The notes below the pieces were generated by a model that was not told the DNA's origin, did no database searches, and saw only the letters and a list, made by a program, of their open reading frames with translations. The position numbers were made by a program, and so were the translations under genes. Source: Tardiphaga sp. vice304 (GTDB lineage: Bacteria; Pseudomonadota; Alphaproteobacteria; Rhizobiales; Xanthobacteraceae). From it: a stretch of 64,000 nt of DNA. The stretch is taken from contig NZ_CP041402.1 in NCBI RefSeq assembly GCF_007018905.1, positions 3,584,001 to 3,648,000 of the forward strand. The letters run 5' to 3'. Positions 55,167 to 64,000 of the stretch are shown here, in pieces; position 1 is the stretch's first letter; every line of letters starts with the position of its first letter.

Positions 55167-55925
55167 AACATGGTTTCTCGTGCGCCCTGCCGGGGCCGGT
55201 AACAGCGCGACCGACGGCCGCTCCGACCGGCCCGGCAAACTGCCGGACGCTACAGATGCAGGAAGGCTCGCATGTGGTCGAAGCCTGGTCGCCCGCCCGT
55301 CGACGGACCGTTTCCGGTCCAACGTCCAATGATCGACAGCGCGGCCGTCCGGATTTTCCATGATCCCTAAATCACGCATGTGTTTGGCGAGATCACGGCC
55401 ACGCGGTTTCAAATCCGCGACGCAAGGAGTCTTTTTGAAGACATCGACACCTTCGGAAATAGCCGCCAGCGCGCGACCGGGATGGCCATCCGTCGGCTCA
55501 TCAGGCCCGCAACGCACGATCGCGGCGCGGCCTTGCGGCGCGGATCGGTTAGACCTGGATGGCGTCGTGGCGTTCATCTCGAACCTGGTTTCCCAACCTG
55601 CCGCGCCGACAAGCCGACGTTTCCGTCGCTCGCGCGCGCCAGCGGTGGTCTGCGGACGTCAAATGATTTCATGGAGGCGTGTGGCTAAATCGCGGCGCAC
55701 GCAAGGATCAGTTAGGCGGACGGTTAAATCCCGGGGAACTGTGGCCCCAGCGCAACATTTGTTGCGCCCATGCAATCTTGGGAAAGCGACTGAAGTCGCA
55801 GGTCGCGGCTCGGCACTCTCTAGCGAGGACTGCGACCGATTGCACAAACGGCATTACTGATCATCAGCCAAGCGCCGTTTGGCCTACCGTCAAACATCCT
55901 GCCAAGCAGGCGACGGCGCGCCGGT
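55167..55925. other. 759-bp gene-poor stretch upstream of the ExoR-like gene
   Basis: No frame here has a convincing protein. GCGCAACA-TT-TGTTGCGC at 55750-55767 is a perfect palindrome of 8-base arms and could be an operator. A+T-rich DNA near 55650-55770 and 55855-55900 may hold promoters. The ExoR-like frame runs back to 55577 without a stop, but the extra residues are low-complexity and lack family character. Confidence 0.4.
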
Positions 55926-56168
55926 TCACATCCCGGTAAAGCCGGCCTTGACCGGATCGTTGCTGCCATCGAGTTCGCGCAGATAGGTCAGTCCGCACAC
56001 CGTCAGGCGGTGTTCGTCCTTCTCGCCGCCATCGAACAGCGACTGGATGTAGCTCGACACCTTGGCGCGCGCTTCGTCGTTGGCGCTCTGGGTCCGGCTC
56101 ACCATCATTTCGTAGGTGTGCATGATGCGGTCGATGGCGGTCTGCATCGGATTGTCTTCTCCGGACAT
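55926..56168 (-). CDS. Small conserved protein, second gene of a coupled pair
   Basis: 80 residues: MSGEDNPMQTAIDRIMHTYE, then MMVSRTQSANDEARAKVSSY, IQSLFDGGEKDEHRLTVCGL and a short end. Mostly helical, acidic and basic residues mixed, no membrane segment, one cysteine. I recognise no domain. Its start codon overlaps the stop codon of the upstream gene by one base, so the two are made together and probably act together. Confidence 0.68.
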   Translation of the reverse strand: MSGEDNPMQTAIDRIMHTYEMMVSRTQSANDEARAKVSSYIQSLFDGGEKDEHRLTVCGLTYLRELDGSNDPVKAGFTGM

Positions 56169-56461
56169 CAGGCGACGAGCTGGGTGGATTCGAACGATGC
56201 GATGGCGCGATTGGCGAGGCGGATCTTGTTGCCTTCGCCGCGGTGAAACATCTGCACGATAAGTTCGAGCAGGCGATCATGCGTGATCTGGCTGTCGGGA
56301 ATGGCGCCGCTCCTGCGCAGATAGTTGGCAGCGATGGCGTAGGCATCGCCCACCGCCTCGACGTTCATCACCTTCAATCCGCGCTCGACCAACATGGCAA
56401 GTTCCTCCGGTTCGAAGCGATAAGGCGCGGAGGCTGGAACAAGTTCCGTCGGCGGAAACAT
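56168..56461 (-). CDS. Small conserved protein, first gene of a coupled pair
   Basis: 97 residues: MFPPTELVPASAPYRFEPEE, LAMLVERGLKVMNVEAVGDA, YAIAANYLRRSGAIPDSQIT and HDRLLELIVQMFHRGEGNKI. Helical, with a repeated leucine pattern, no signal or membrane segment, no named domain recognised. It lies between a regulator and the 80-residue gene, and a hairpin separates it from the regulator. Confidence 0.68.
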   Translation of the reverse strand: MFPPTELVPASAPYRFEPEELAMLVERGLKVMNVEAVGDAYAIAANYLRRSGAIPDSQITHDRLLELIVQMFHRGEGNKIRLANRAIASFESTQLVA

Positions 56462-56513
56462 TTTTGGCGGCGCGATCTCCGGCGCCGCCGGAGACCACGT
56501 CGCTCAAACGACA

Positions 56514-56542
56514 ATCGGCCCGCTGTTTCCAGGCGGGCCGAT
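56514..56542 (-). terminator. Strong hairpin after the MarR-type regulator gene
   Basis: ATCGGCCCGC and GCGGGCCGAT are perfect 10-base arms around nine bases, followed on the minus strand by TGTCGTTT. A likely though imperfect intrinsic terminator, 160 bp past the regulator gene. Confidence 0.6.
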
Positions 56543-56702
56543 CAAGGTCGTCAGATCGGAGGTCCGCCGTTGCCCGGCGTGTGGTGATTGGGTGGTCGCA
56601 CTTCTCGGATGAGAGCGGCACATGGCCGGCCTCGGGGCCGGAGCCGGTCGCGAAGCATACACGCTCCGCGCCAGCGCCTTGGTGCGTTTCCTCAGTTCGT
56701 TC

Positions 56703-57215
56703 TCAAAGGCGATACAGGATCTGGTCGGTCCAGAAACGCTCGAGGCGATGCAGCGACTTGTTGAGCGTGGCGAATTCTTCGTTCGAGATGCCGCCGACCT
56801 GCTCAACGGTCTTGACGTGCTTGCGATACAGCGCGTCGACGATGTGGCGGATTTCCTGGCCCTGCGCGGTCAGGCGGATGCGGACCGAGCGGCGATCGAC
56901 GCGGCTGCGCTGGTGATCGAGGAAGCCGAGTTCGACGAGCTTCTTCAGATTGTACGACACGTTCGAGCCGAGATAGTAGCCGCGGGTGCGCAGCTCGCCG
57001 GCGGTCAATTCCTTGTCGCCGATGTTGTACAGCAGAAGCGCCTGCACCGAATTGATATCAGCACGACCGCGGCGGTCGAACTCGTCCTTGATCACGTCGA
57101 GCAGGCGGCGATGCAGACGCTCCACCAGCGTGAGCGCTTCGAGATATAGCGGCTGCACCGGCGCCTGTCCGGGAACGAGATCCACGTTCTCAACCGTCGA
57201 TACGGCTTTCATCAT
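56703..57215 (-). CDS. ldtR: MarR-family regulator, LdtR-like
   Basis: 170 residues, winged helix-turn-helix. LTLVERLHRRLLDVIKDEFD, INSVQALLLYNIGDKELTAG, TRGYYLGSNVSYNLKKLVEL (recognition helix) and VDRRSVRIRLTAQGQEI (wing) match the LdtR group, which in Rhizobiales controls an L,D-transpeptidase and cell-wall stress genes. The symbol is given by family likeness. It is followed by a hairpin and preceded by a 369-bp A+T-rich control region. Confidence 0.8.
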   Translation of the reverse strand: MMKAVSTVENVDLVPGQAPVQPLYLEALTLVERLHRRLLDVIKDEFDRRGRADINSVQALLLYNIGDKELTAGELRTRGYYLGSNVSYNLKKLVELGFLDHQRSRVDRRSVRIRLTAQGQEIRHIVDALYRKHVKTVEQVGGISNEEFATLNKSLHRLERFWTDQILYRL

Positions 57216-57584
57216 GACACTAACCCCTGTTATCGCTTCGTCGCTTTTTGCGACTTATTTGACGAAACTTTTGTCCCGTCTGATGGTCTCAACGTAAGGG
57301 TCAGCGTTTGAAGAACCGCTTAAATAAGACAATAAAGAGATCATGAATTTGAGACAGTGAATCGCGTATTAAGCCGATGAATAAAGGGCTTCTTGCAATC
57401 TTTGATTCACGCTGCGGAGCTCGTGTTCCAGCTTTGTCCGCGGATTCTGGCCCATAGCGAAACAGCATCCTTCAAATCTTAAAGGTTGGGGTAACGGAGA
57501 TGACCGCGGCGTTAGGGTGACTCAAATCTTACCGAAAAAATGCCGAAAATTATTCGACAGTTTTACGCAAAAAGATTGGGCGCG
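57216..57584. other. 369-bp A+T-rich control region
   Basis: Upstream of the regulator and past the end of the acyl-CoA synthetase gene. It is clearly A+T-richer than its neighbours (57290-57400) and should carry the regulator's promoter. No reading frame is supported here. Confidence 0.45.
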
Positions 57585-59150
57585 TTACGCAACCCCGCGC
57601 ACCCTGCCCTCCCAATACGGCGCGCGCAGCGCCTTGCGGTCGAGCTTGCCGAGGCCGGTGACGGGGATCTCGGCGAGAAAGTCGATCGTCTTCGGCGACC
57701 ACGGCGCGCCGCGCTTGTCCTTCACATGGGCCTGCAACTCGGCGGCGGAATTGTTGGCGCCGGGCTTCAGCACGACGAAGGCCTTCACCGCCTCGCCCCA
57801 TTTGTCGTCGGGAATGCCGATCACCGCGGCCGACGCCACCGCAGGATGCGCCATCAAGGCGTCCTCGACTTCGCGCGGATAGATGTTGAATCCGCCGGAG
57901 ATGATCATGTCCTTGGTGCGGTCGACGATGTAGAAATAGCCGTCGGCATCTTTCACCGCGACATCGCCGGTGTGCAGCCAGCCGCCGCGCAGCGCTTCCT
58001 CGGTCGCCTCCGGCCGCTTCCAGTAGCCATCCATCACCAGCGAGCCGCGTACGCAGATCTCGCCGGGCTGGCCCAATGCCACTTCGCGCATCTCGGCATC
58101 GAACAATTTGACCTCGACCATCGCATTGGCGCGGCCGCAGGAGCCGAGGCGCCCGGGCTTTGCATCGTCATGATCGATCTTGCGCATCGTGGTGATGATC
58201 TGCGGCGCTTCGGTCTGGCCGTAGAGCTGCACGAAGACATTGCCGAAGATTGCGATGCCTTCGCGCAGCCGGTCCGGCGACATCGGCGCCGCGCCGTAGA
58301 CGATCGTCTGCAGGCTGCTGAGGTCGTATTTTTCGCGCAAGGCCGGCGCGTCGATCAGCGCATAGATCAGCGTCGGCACCAGGAAGGTCGCGGTGATCCT
58401 GTCCTCCTGCACGGCCCGGCAATAGGTCTCAGCGTCAAAACCCTGCACCAGCCGGCTGAAGCCGCCGCGCAGCATCACCGGAAACAGCGTGATGCCCGCC
58501 GCGTGGCTGATCGGCGTCGCGGCGAGATAGCGGATCTCGGCCGGCCAGTCCCAGTCCGCGACGATCGCCAGCGACATCGCCACCAGCACGCGGTGCGGCA
58601 GCATCACGCCCTTGGAGCGGCCGGTGGTGCCGCCGGTATAAGCGAGGAAGGCCGTGTCGCCGAACGCGCTGTCGTCGACCAGCGGCGCCGGCACGGCGTC
58701 CGGCAGCTCGGCCAGCAGGTCGCGCGCGCCTTCCAGCGCGCCGAAGGAGAGAAGATGCTTGAGGCCGGGGACGCGCGCCTGGATCGCCAGGCCGCGCGCG
58801 GCAAACTTGCCGGCCTCGACGATCAGCGCGTCGATTTCGGCGTCCTCGACGATGAAGGCATGATCGTCTTCCGCGGCCATCGGATGCAGCGGCGTGTAGC
58901 GCAGCCCCATCACCATGCAGGCGGAAATCGCCGCCCAGGCGTCGGCGCGGTTGCCGGACAACACACAGAGTGCGTCGCCCTTCTTGAGGCCGATCGATCG
59001 AAACAGCGTGATGAAGCGGGCGACGACATCGCCGAACTCGCGGTAGCTCCAGCGCACGGTGCCATCGGCCAGCGCGGGGCGATCGCCGTGGCGCGCGATG
59101 GCGCTGACGATCAGGCTGCCGGCGGTGCCGCCGGAATAAAGCGGGTTCAT
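57585..59150 (-). CDS. AMP-dependent acyl-CoA synthetase
   Basis: 521 residues, ATG after GGGAGGTTTCC. AMP-binding motifs LAYTGGTTGRSKGVMLPH (about 158-175), YGAAPMSPDRL, YGQTEAPQI and GWLHTGDVAVKDADGYFYI; the swinging C-terminal domain starts DRTKDMIISGGFNIYPREVE and ends VTGLGKLDRKALR with the catalytic lysine. It activates a carboxylic acid to its CoA thioester through an acyl-AMP; medium-chain or aromatic acids are likely. It stands alone. Confidence 0.93.
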   Translation of the reverse strand: MNPLYSGGTAGSLIVSAIARHGDRPALADGTVRWSYREFGDVVARFITLFRSIGLKKGDALCVLSGNRADAWAAISACMVMGLRYTPLHPMAAEDDHAFIVEDAEIDALIVEAGKFAARGLAIQARVPGLKHLLSFGALEGARDLLAELPDAVPAPLVDDSAFGDTAFLAYTGGTTGRSKGVMLPHRVLVAMSLAIVADWDWPAEIRYLAATPISHAAGITLFPVMLRGGFSRLVQGFDAETYCRAVQEDRITATFLVPTLIYALIDAPALREKYDLSSLQTIVYGAAPMSPDRLREGIAIFGNVFVQLYGQTEAPQIITTMRKIDHDDAKPGRLGSCGRANAMVEVKLFDAEMREVALGQPGEICVRGSLVMDGYWKRPEATEEALRGGWLHTGDVAVKDADGYFYIVDRTKDMIISGGFNIYPREVEDALMAHPAVASAAVIGIPDDKWGEAVKAFVVLKPGANNSAAELQAHVKDKRGAPWSPKTIDFLAEIPVTGLGKLDRKALRAPYWEGRVRGVA

Positions 59151-59214
59151 GGAAACCTCCCTGGATTATCAAGCACGGCCTTCTGCGAGGCCTGTCGTGC
59201 GGCAGCGACGGTAC

Positions 59215-60931
<1,717 letters not shown>

Positions 60932-60947
60932 CCGCGGCTTTTTTCTT

Positions 60948-61112
60948 CCTTCTCCCCTTGTGGGAGAAGGTGACACGGCCGAAGGCCGTGACGGATGAGG
61001 AGTTGCCAGGCTCAGAGCTTGTGGCTACCCCTCACCCGTCTCGACCCGCTACGCGGTTCAATCCACCCTCTCCCACCTAGCGAAGCGAAGCTTCGCGCGG
61101 GGGAGAGGGAAG
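60948..61112. repeat. Dispersed palindromic repeat, CTCCCCTTGTGGGAGAAGG family
   Basis: CTCCCCTTGTGGGAGAAGG at one end and CCCTCTCCCAC with GGGGGAGAGGGA at the other, with GGCCGAAGGCC and GCGAAGCTTCGC mini-hairpins inside. It fills most of the 279-bp gap between hemB and the RDD gene. Confidence 0.8.
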
Positions 61113-61210
61113 AAAGAGCCGGCTCTCCTCTGCAACGATGCCGGCGTCTTGCGCCGGGGTTCGCCGATATCCATTTGTCAGGACTGCGATGGTGCAGGCG
61201 GAGAACCGTG

Positions 61211-61750
61211 ATGTCCGACAACAATTCGAACACCACCTGGCGCAGCGGCCCGCAGCCTGGCGGCGCCTATGATCCGTGGGCGAATCCGCAGCTGTTCAGT
61301 GGCGTGCTGACACGGCGCCTTGTCGCCTTCCTGATCGATCTCGTGGTGATCTCCATCCCGGTGGTTCTCGCGGTGATCTTCATCGCGGTGTTCGGGCTGG
61401 TCACGCTCGGGCTCGGCTGGGGACTGTTCTGGCTGGTGTCACCGGCCACGGTGATCTGGCCGATCCTGTATTACGGCATGTCGCTCGGCGGCCCGCATTC
61501 CGCCACCTGGGGGATGCGGACGATGGATTTGCAGATGCGAACCTTCACCGGCACGCCGGGCTACTTCCTGCTCGGCTGCGCGCATGCGGTGCTGTTCTGG
61601 GCCTCGATCTCGTTCCTGACGCCCTTGGTGCTGGTGGTCGGCCTGCTCAATGGCCGTCGTCAGCTGTTGCACGACCTCGTGCTCGGCACCGTGGTCGTCA
61701 ACAATTCCGCCCAGGCGCGGATGGCGCAGCCGGCAGGCCGGACCTATTGA
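61211..61750 (+). CDS. RDD-family membrane protein
   Basis: 179 residues from MSDNNSNTTWRSGPQPGGAY. The RDD domain begins LTRRLVAFLIDLVVISIPVV (arginine and two aspartate/asparagine positions of the family) and has three or four membrane segments; GMSLGGPHSATWGMRTMDLQ and NGRRQLLHDLVLGTVVV follow. RDD proteins are linked to transport or ion balance; exact role unknown. Same strand as bpt 92 bp on. Confidence 0.9.
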   Translation: MSDNNSNTTWRSGPQPGGAYDPWANPQLFSGVLTRRLVAFLIDLVVISIPVVLAVIFIAVFGLVTLGLGWGLFWLVSPATVIWPILYYGMSLGGPHSATWGMRTMDLQMRTFTGTPGYFLLGCAHAVLFWASISFLTPLVLVVGLLNGRRQLLHDLVLGTVVVNNSAQARMAQPAGRTY

Positions 61751-61841
61751 ACGATTATATTCGGCAAAGCGGCCGACGGATTGACCGTCGGCCCGGGCAG
61801 CGCGATGCTGGCACCACCTGCTTCGGAGACTGACGCCAACC

Positions 61842-62618
61842 GTGACCCAGCACTCCCGCGACACTCCGCAATTCTACCTGACGGCGCCGTCGCCCTGCCC
61901 TTATTTGCCGGGCCGGCACGAGCGCAAGGTGTTCACCCATCTGGTCGGCGACAAGGCCGGCGATCTCAACGACCTCCTGACCCATGGCGGTTTCCGGCGC
62001 TCGCAGTCGATCGCCTATCGCCCGGCCTGCGACCAGTGCCGCGCCTGCGTCTCGATCCGCGTGATCGCCAATGAATTCCGCCCGTCGCGTAATTTCAAGA
62101 AGGTGATGGCGCGCAACAGTGACATCATCGGCGAGCAGCGCAGCGCGGTGCCGACCTCGGAGCAGTATTCCGTGTTCCGCGCCTATCTCGACCAGCGCCA
62201 CCGCAATGGCGGCATGGCCGACATGACCGTGCTGGACTACGCGATGATGGTCGAGGACAGCCATGTCGAGACCAGGCTGATCGAATATCGCCGCCGCGGT
62301 CCCGACAGCGGCATCACCGGCCGCGGCGGGGATCTGATCGCCGTAGCGCTGACCGACGTGCTGACCGACGGTCTGTCGATGGTGTATTCGTTCTTCGAGC
62401 CGGCCGAAGAGAGCCGCTCGCTCGGCACTTTCATGATCCTCGACCACATCGCCCGCGCGCGCCGGCTCGGGCTGCCTTATGTCTATCTGGGCTACTGGAT
62501 CGAAGGTTCCAAGAAAATGGACTACAAGGGCCGCTATCTACCGCAGCAGCGGCTGGCGCCCTCCGGCTGGATGCGCGTCGATGCCGGTGGCGAGAGCATC
62601 AGCGAGCCGCAAGAGTGA
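61842..62618 (+). CDS. bpt: Aspartate/glutamate leucyltransferase
   Basis: 258 residues from a GTG start. The arginyl/leucyl-tRNA-protein transferase fold is seen in [40 protein letters not shown] (cysteine pairs), and [20 protein letters not shown]. It adds leucine to N-terminal Asp or Glu and so marks proteins for ClpAP by the N-end rule. Confidence 0.93.
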   Translation: MTQHSRDTPQFYLTAPSPCPYLPGRHERKVFTHLVGDKAGDLNDLLTHGGFRRSQSIAYRPACDQCRACVSIRVIANEFRPSRNFKKVMARNSDIIGEQRSAVPTSEQYSVFRAYLDQRHRNGGMADMTVLDYAMMVEDSHVETRLIEYRRRGPDSGITGRGGDLIAVALTDVLTDGLSMVYSFFEPAEESRSLGTFMILDHIARARRLGLPYVYLGYWIEGSKKMDYKGRYLPQQRLAPSGWMRVDAGGESISEPQE

Positions 62619-62621
62619 TCC

Positions 62622-62926
62622 GTAGCCCGGATGAAGCGCAGCAAAATCCGGGGGCCAGCGTTTCAGCGGATAGATGACTTACTAAATGATTCCATTATTT
62701 CATCACCAGCGAATCTTGGATTCGCTATCGGCCCAGTGGATCGGGACGATATCTACGGCCTCACCTTTGTGCTCCTGTTTGGCTGCTGCCACGGCCAATG
62801 CCCTGGTCCTGTGAACCACTGCACTGGGATAACGGTAGTTGTCAGTCCCTTCATCTTTTGCGTGCGGAATTGGCTTGGGCAGTTCTCTCGTTTAATCAGC
62901 CGGCCCCGGATTGTCATCCGGGCTAC
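62622..62926. repeat. GTAGCCCGGAT-family repeat split by about 200 bp of other DNA
   Basis: The left arm GTAGCCCGGATGAAGCG and the right arm CCCCGGATTGTCATCCGGGC TAC lie about 300 bp apart instead of the usual about 100 bp. The DNA between (about 62660-62895) is A+T-richer and holds an open remnant on the minus strand. The right arm's TAG is the stop codon of the transporter gene. Confidence 0.7.
62706..62891 (-). pseudogene. Open reading-frame remnant inside the split repeat
   Basis: 62 codons without ATG, open between two stops. The reading TRELPKPIPHAKDEGTDNYR, then YPSAVVHRTRALAVAAAKQE and HKGEAVDIVPIHWADSESKI, looks like real protein and not like a shadow, and ends with two stops. I cannot name its family. 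Most likely the fragment of a gene carried in with the inserted DNA. Confidence 0.35.
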
Positions 62927-64000
62927 CCCAACACGAAATCGAACACCAGCTTCAGGTTCAGCGCGATGATGATGGCCGCGGTCAGCGCAGCCAATGCGGT
63001 GACCCAGCGCGGCGCGACGAACGGGCCCATCTTGCTCCGGCTTGCGGTGAACAGGACCAGGGGCACCACGGCGAATGGCAGTTGCAGGCTCAGCACCACC
63101 TGGCTGAGGATCAGCAACTGCCCGGTCGCCTTCTCGCCGTACCAGATCGTCACGCCGACCGCCGGGACGATCGCGATCATCCGCGTGACCATGCGGCGCA
63201 GCCACGGCGCCATGCGGAATTTGATGAATCCCTCCATCACGATCTGACCGGCCAGCGTCGCGGTGATCGTCGAGTTCAATCCGCAGCACAACAGCGCGAT
63301 GCCGAACAGGGTCGGCGCCAGCGTCGAGCCGAGCATCGGCGCCAGAAAGGTGTGGGCCTGTTCGAGCTCGGCGACATCGTGGCGGCCGGCCTTGTGGAAG
63401 GTGGCGGCCGCGAGGATCAGGATCGAGGCATTGATGGTCAGCGCCAGACACAGCGCGATGGTGGAATCCCAGGTCGAAAGCGTGATCGCTTCCTTCTTCT
63501 CCGCGACGCTGTCGCCATAGCCGCGGGTCTGCACGAGCCCGGAATGCAGATAGAGATTATGCGGCATCACCGTCGCGCCGAGAATGCCGAGCGCGAGGAA
63601 CAGCATTTCACGATTGTGCAGAATCTCGGTGGTCGGCGCGAAACCGCGGATCACCTCGCCCCAGTTCGGATCGGCCATCGCGATCTGCACCGCGAAACAC
63701 GCCGCGATCACGCCGAGCAGCGTCACCACGAAGGCCTCGATCCAGCGGAAGCCGAACGCCTGCAGGGCCAGGATCAGGAACACGTCGGCCGCCGTGATGA
63801 CGACGCCGATCTCGAGCGGAATGCCGAACAGCAGATTGAGGCCGATGGCAGTCCCGATCACTTCGGCCAGATCGGTCGCGGTGATGGCGATCTCCGCCGA
63901 GATCCACAGCAACCACGACACCGCGCGCGGAAAGGCGTCGCGGCAGGCCTGCGCGAGGTCGCGCCCGGCGCCGACGCCGAGCCGCGAACACAGCGACTGC
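62923..64000 (-). CDS. mntH: NRAMP-type Mn2+/Fe2+ transporter, 3' part
   Basis: The frame runs off the right edge; 359 residues are seen and about 70-100 N-terminal ones are missing, including the first DPGN metal motif. [12 protein letters not shown] and [20 protein letters not shown] mark helix 3, and [15 protein letters not shown] is the second, helix-6 metal-binding motif. It imports Mn2+ (or Fe2+) with protons. Its TAG stop codon lies inside a dispersed repeat, so the natural C-terminus may have been changed. Confidence 0.93.
   Translation of the reverse strand, partial: QSLCSRLGVGAGRDLAQACRDAFPRAVSWLLWISAEIAITATDLAEVIGTAIGLNLLFGIPLEIGVVITAADVFLILALQAFGFRWIEAFVVTLLGVIAACFAVQIAMADPNWGEVIRGFAPTTEILHNREMLFLALGILGATVMPHNLYLHSGLVQTRGYGDSVAEKKEAITLSTWDSTIALCLALTINASILILAAATFHKAGRHDVAELEQAHTFLAPMLGSTLAPTLFGIALLCCGLNSTITATLAGQIVMEGFIKFRMAPWLRRMVTRMIAIVPAVGVTIWYGEKATGQLLILSQVVLSLQLPFAVVPLVLFTASRSKMGPFVAPRWVTALAALTAAIIIALNLKLVFDFVLG

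Noticed and set aside
55360..55860. 166-codon plus-strand frame in the gap upstream of the ExoR-like gene
   Set aside because: Low-complexity R/S/P-rich translation, no ribosome site and no recognisable domain.

Overview
The window looks like chromosome of a Bradyrhizobium/Rhodopseudomonas-type alphaproteobacterium (Nitrobacteraceae). This rests on high G+C coding sequence, the gene orders uvrA-ssb-gyrA-coaD-queA-tgt, yajC-secD-secF and dgt-argS-SPOR-nagZ-scpAB-tatABC-serS-surE-pcm, the LexA boxes of the alphaproteobacterial type (GTTC-N7-GTTC), and many short dispersed palindromic repeats of the kind seen between genes in this family. No species can be named from sequence alone. The window is mostly housekeeping with small accessory inserts; both ends cut a gene.

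Layout. 1-2.7 kb: end of a catabolic cluster (flavin hydroxylase, fumarylacetoacetase-family hydrolase, tricarboxylate-binding protein). 2.9-16.2 kb: tRNA queuosine genes tgt/queA, two cyclophilins, coaD, gyrA, a DUF2306 membrane protein behind a perfect palindrome, ssb, an outer-membrane barrel and uvrA, with LexA boxes for ssb and uvrA. 16.2-18 kb: the most disturbed stretch, with an IS3-type remnant cut by a palindromic element, an orphan DUF433 protein, and a strong promoter in front of about 400 bp of densely hairpinned, apparently non-coding DNA. 18-26 kb: a DASS permease, a 45-residue DnaJ-like zinc-finger protein, GNAT, a Tat-signal FAH-family protein, DUF3597, DUF2189, a DUF1127 mini-protein, trmFO and a kinase-like protein fused to an acyl-CoA-synthetase-type C-terminal module.

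26-47.5 kb: the envelope, secretion and chromosome core. yajC-secD-secF runs into two genes resembling mitochondrial complex I assembly factors (Mth938/NDUFAF3-like and squalene-synthase/NDUFAF6-like). A DUF815 ATPase, a LysM/LytM lipoprotein (NlpD/DipM-like), pcm, surE, serS, tatABC, scpAB, nagZ, a SPOR protein, argS and dgt follow, then erpA on the other strand. 47.5-53.4 kb: an apparent accessory insert with a small ricin-type lectin, an exported amidohydrolase and an RND efflux pump. 53.5-64 kb: xth, an ExoR-like Sel1 protein, two coupled small unknown genes, a MarR/LdtR-like regulator, an acyl-CoA synthetase, hemB, an RDD protein, bpt and the 3' part of mntH.

How it fits together: the core serves tRNA modification and charging, Sec/Tat export, cell division and chromosome segregation (SPOR, DipM-like, ScpAB) and DNA repair under LexA. 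The best candidates for something undescribed are the structured element at 17.3-17.7 kb with its consensus promoter, the low-G+C in-frame segment inside serS, the kinase/AMP-binding-C fusion, and the palindromic repeats that supply stop codons to neighbouring genes.
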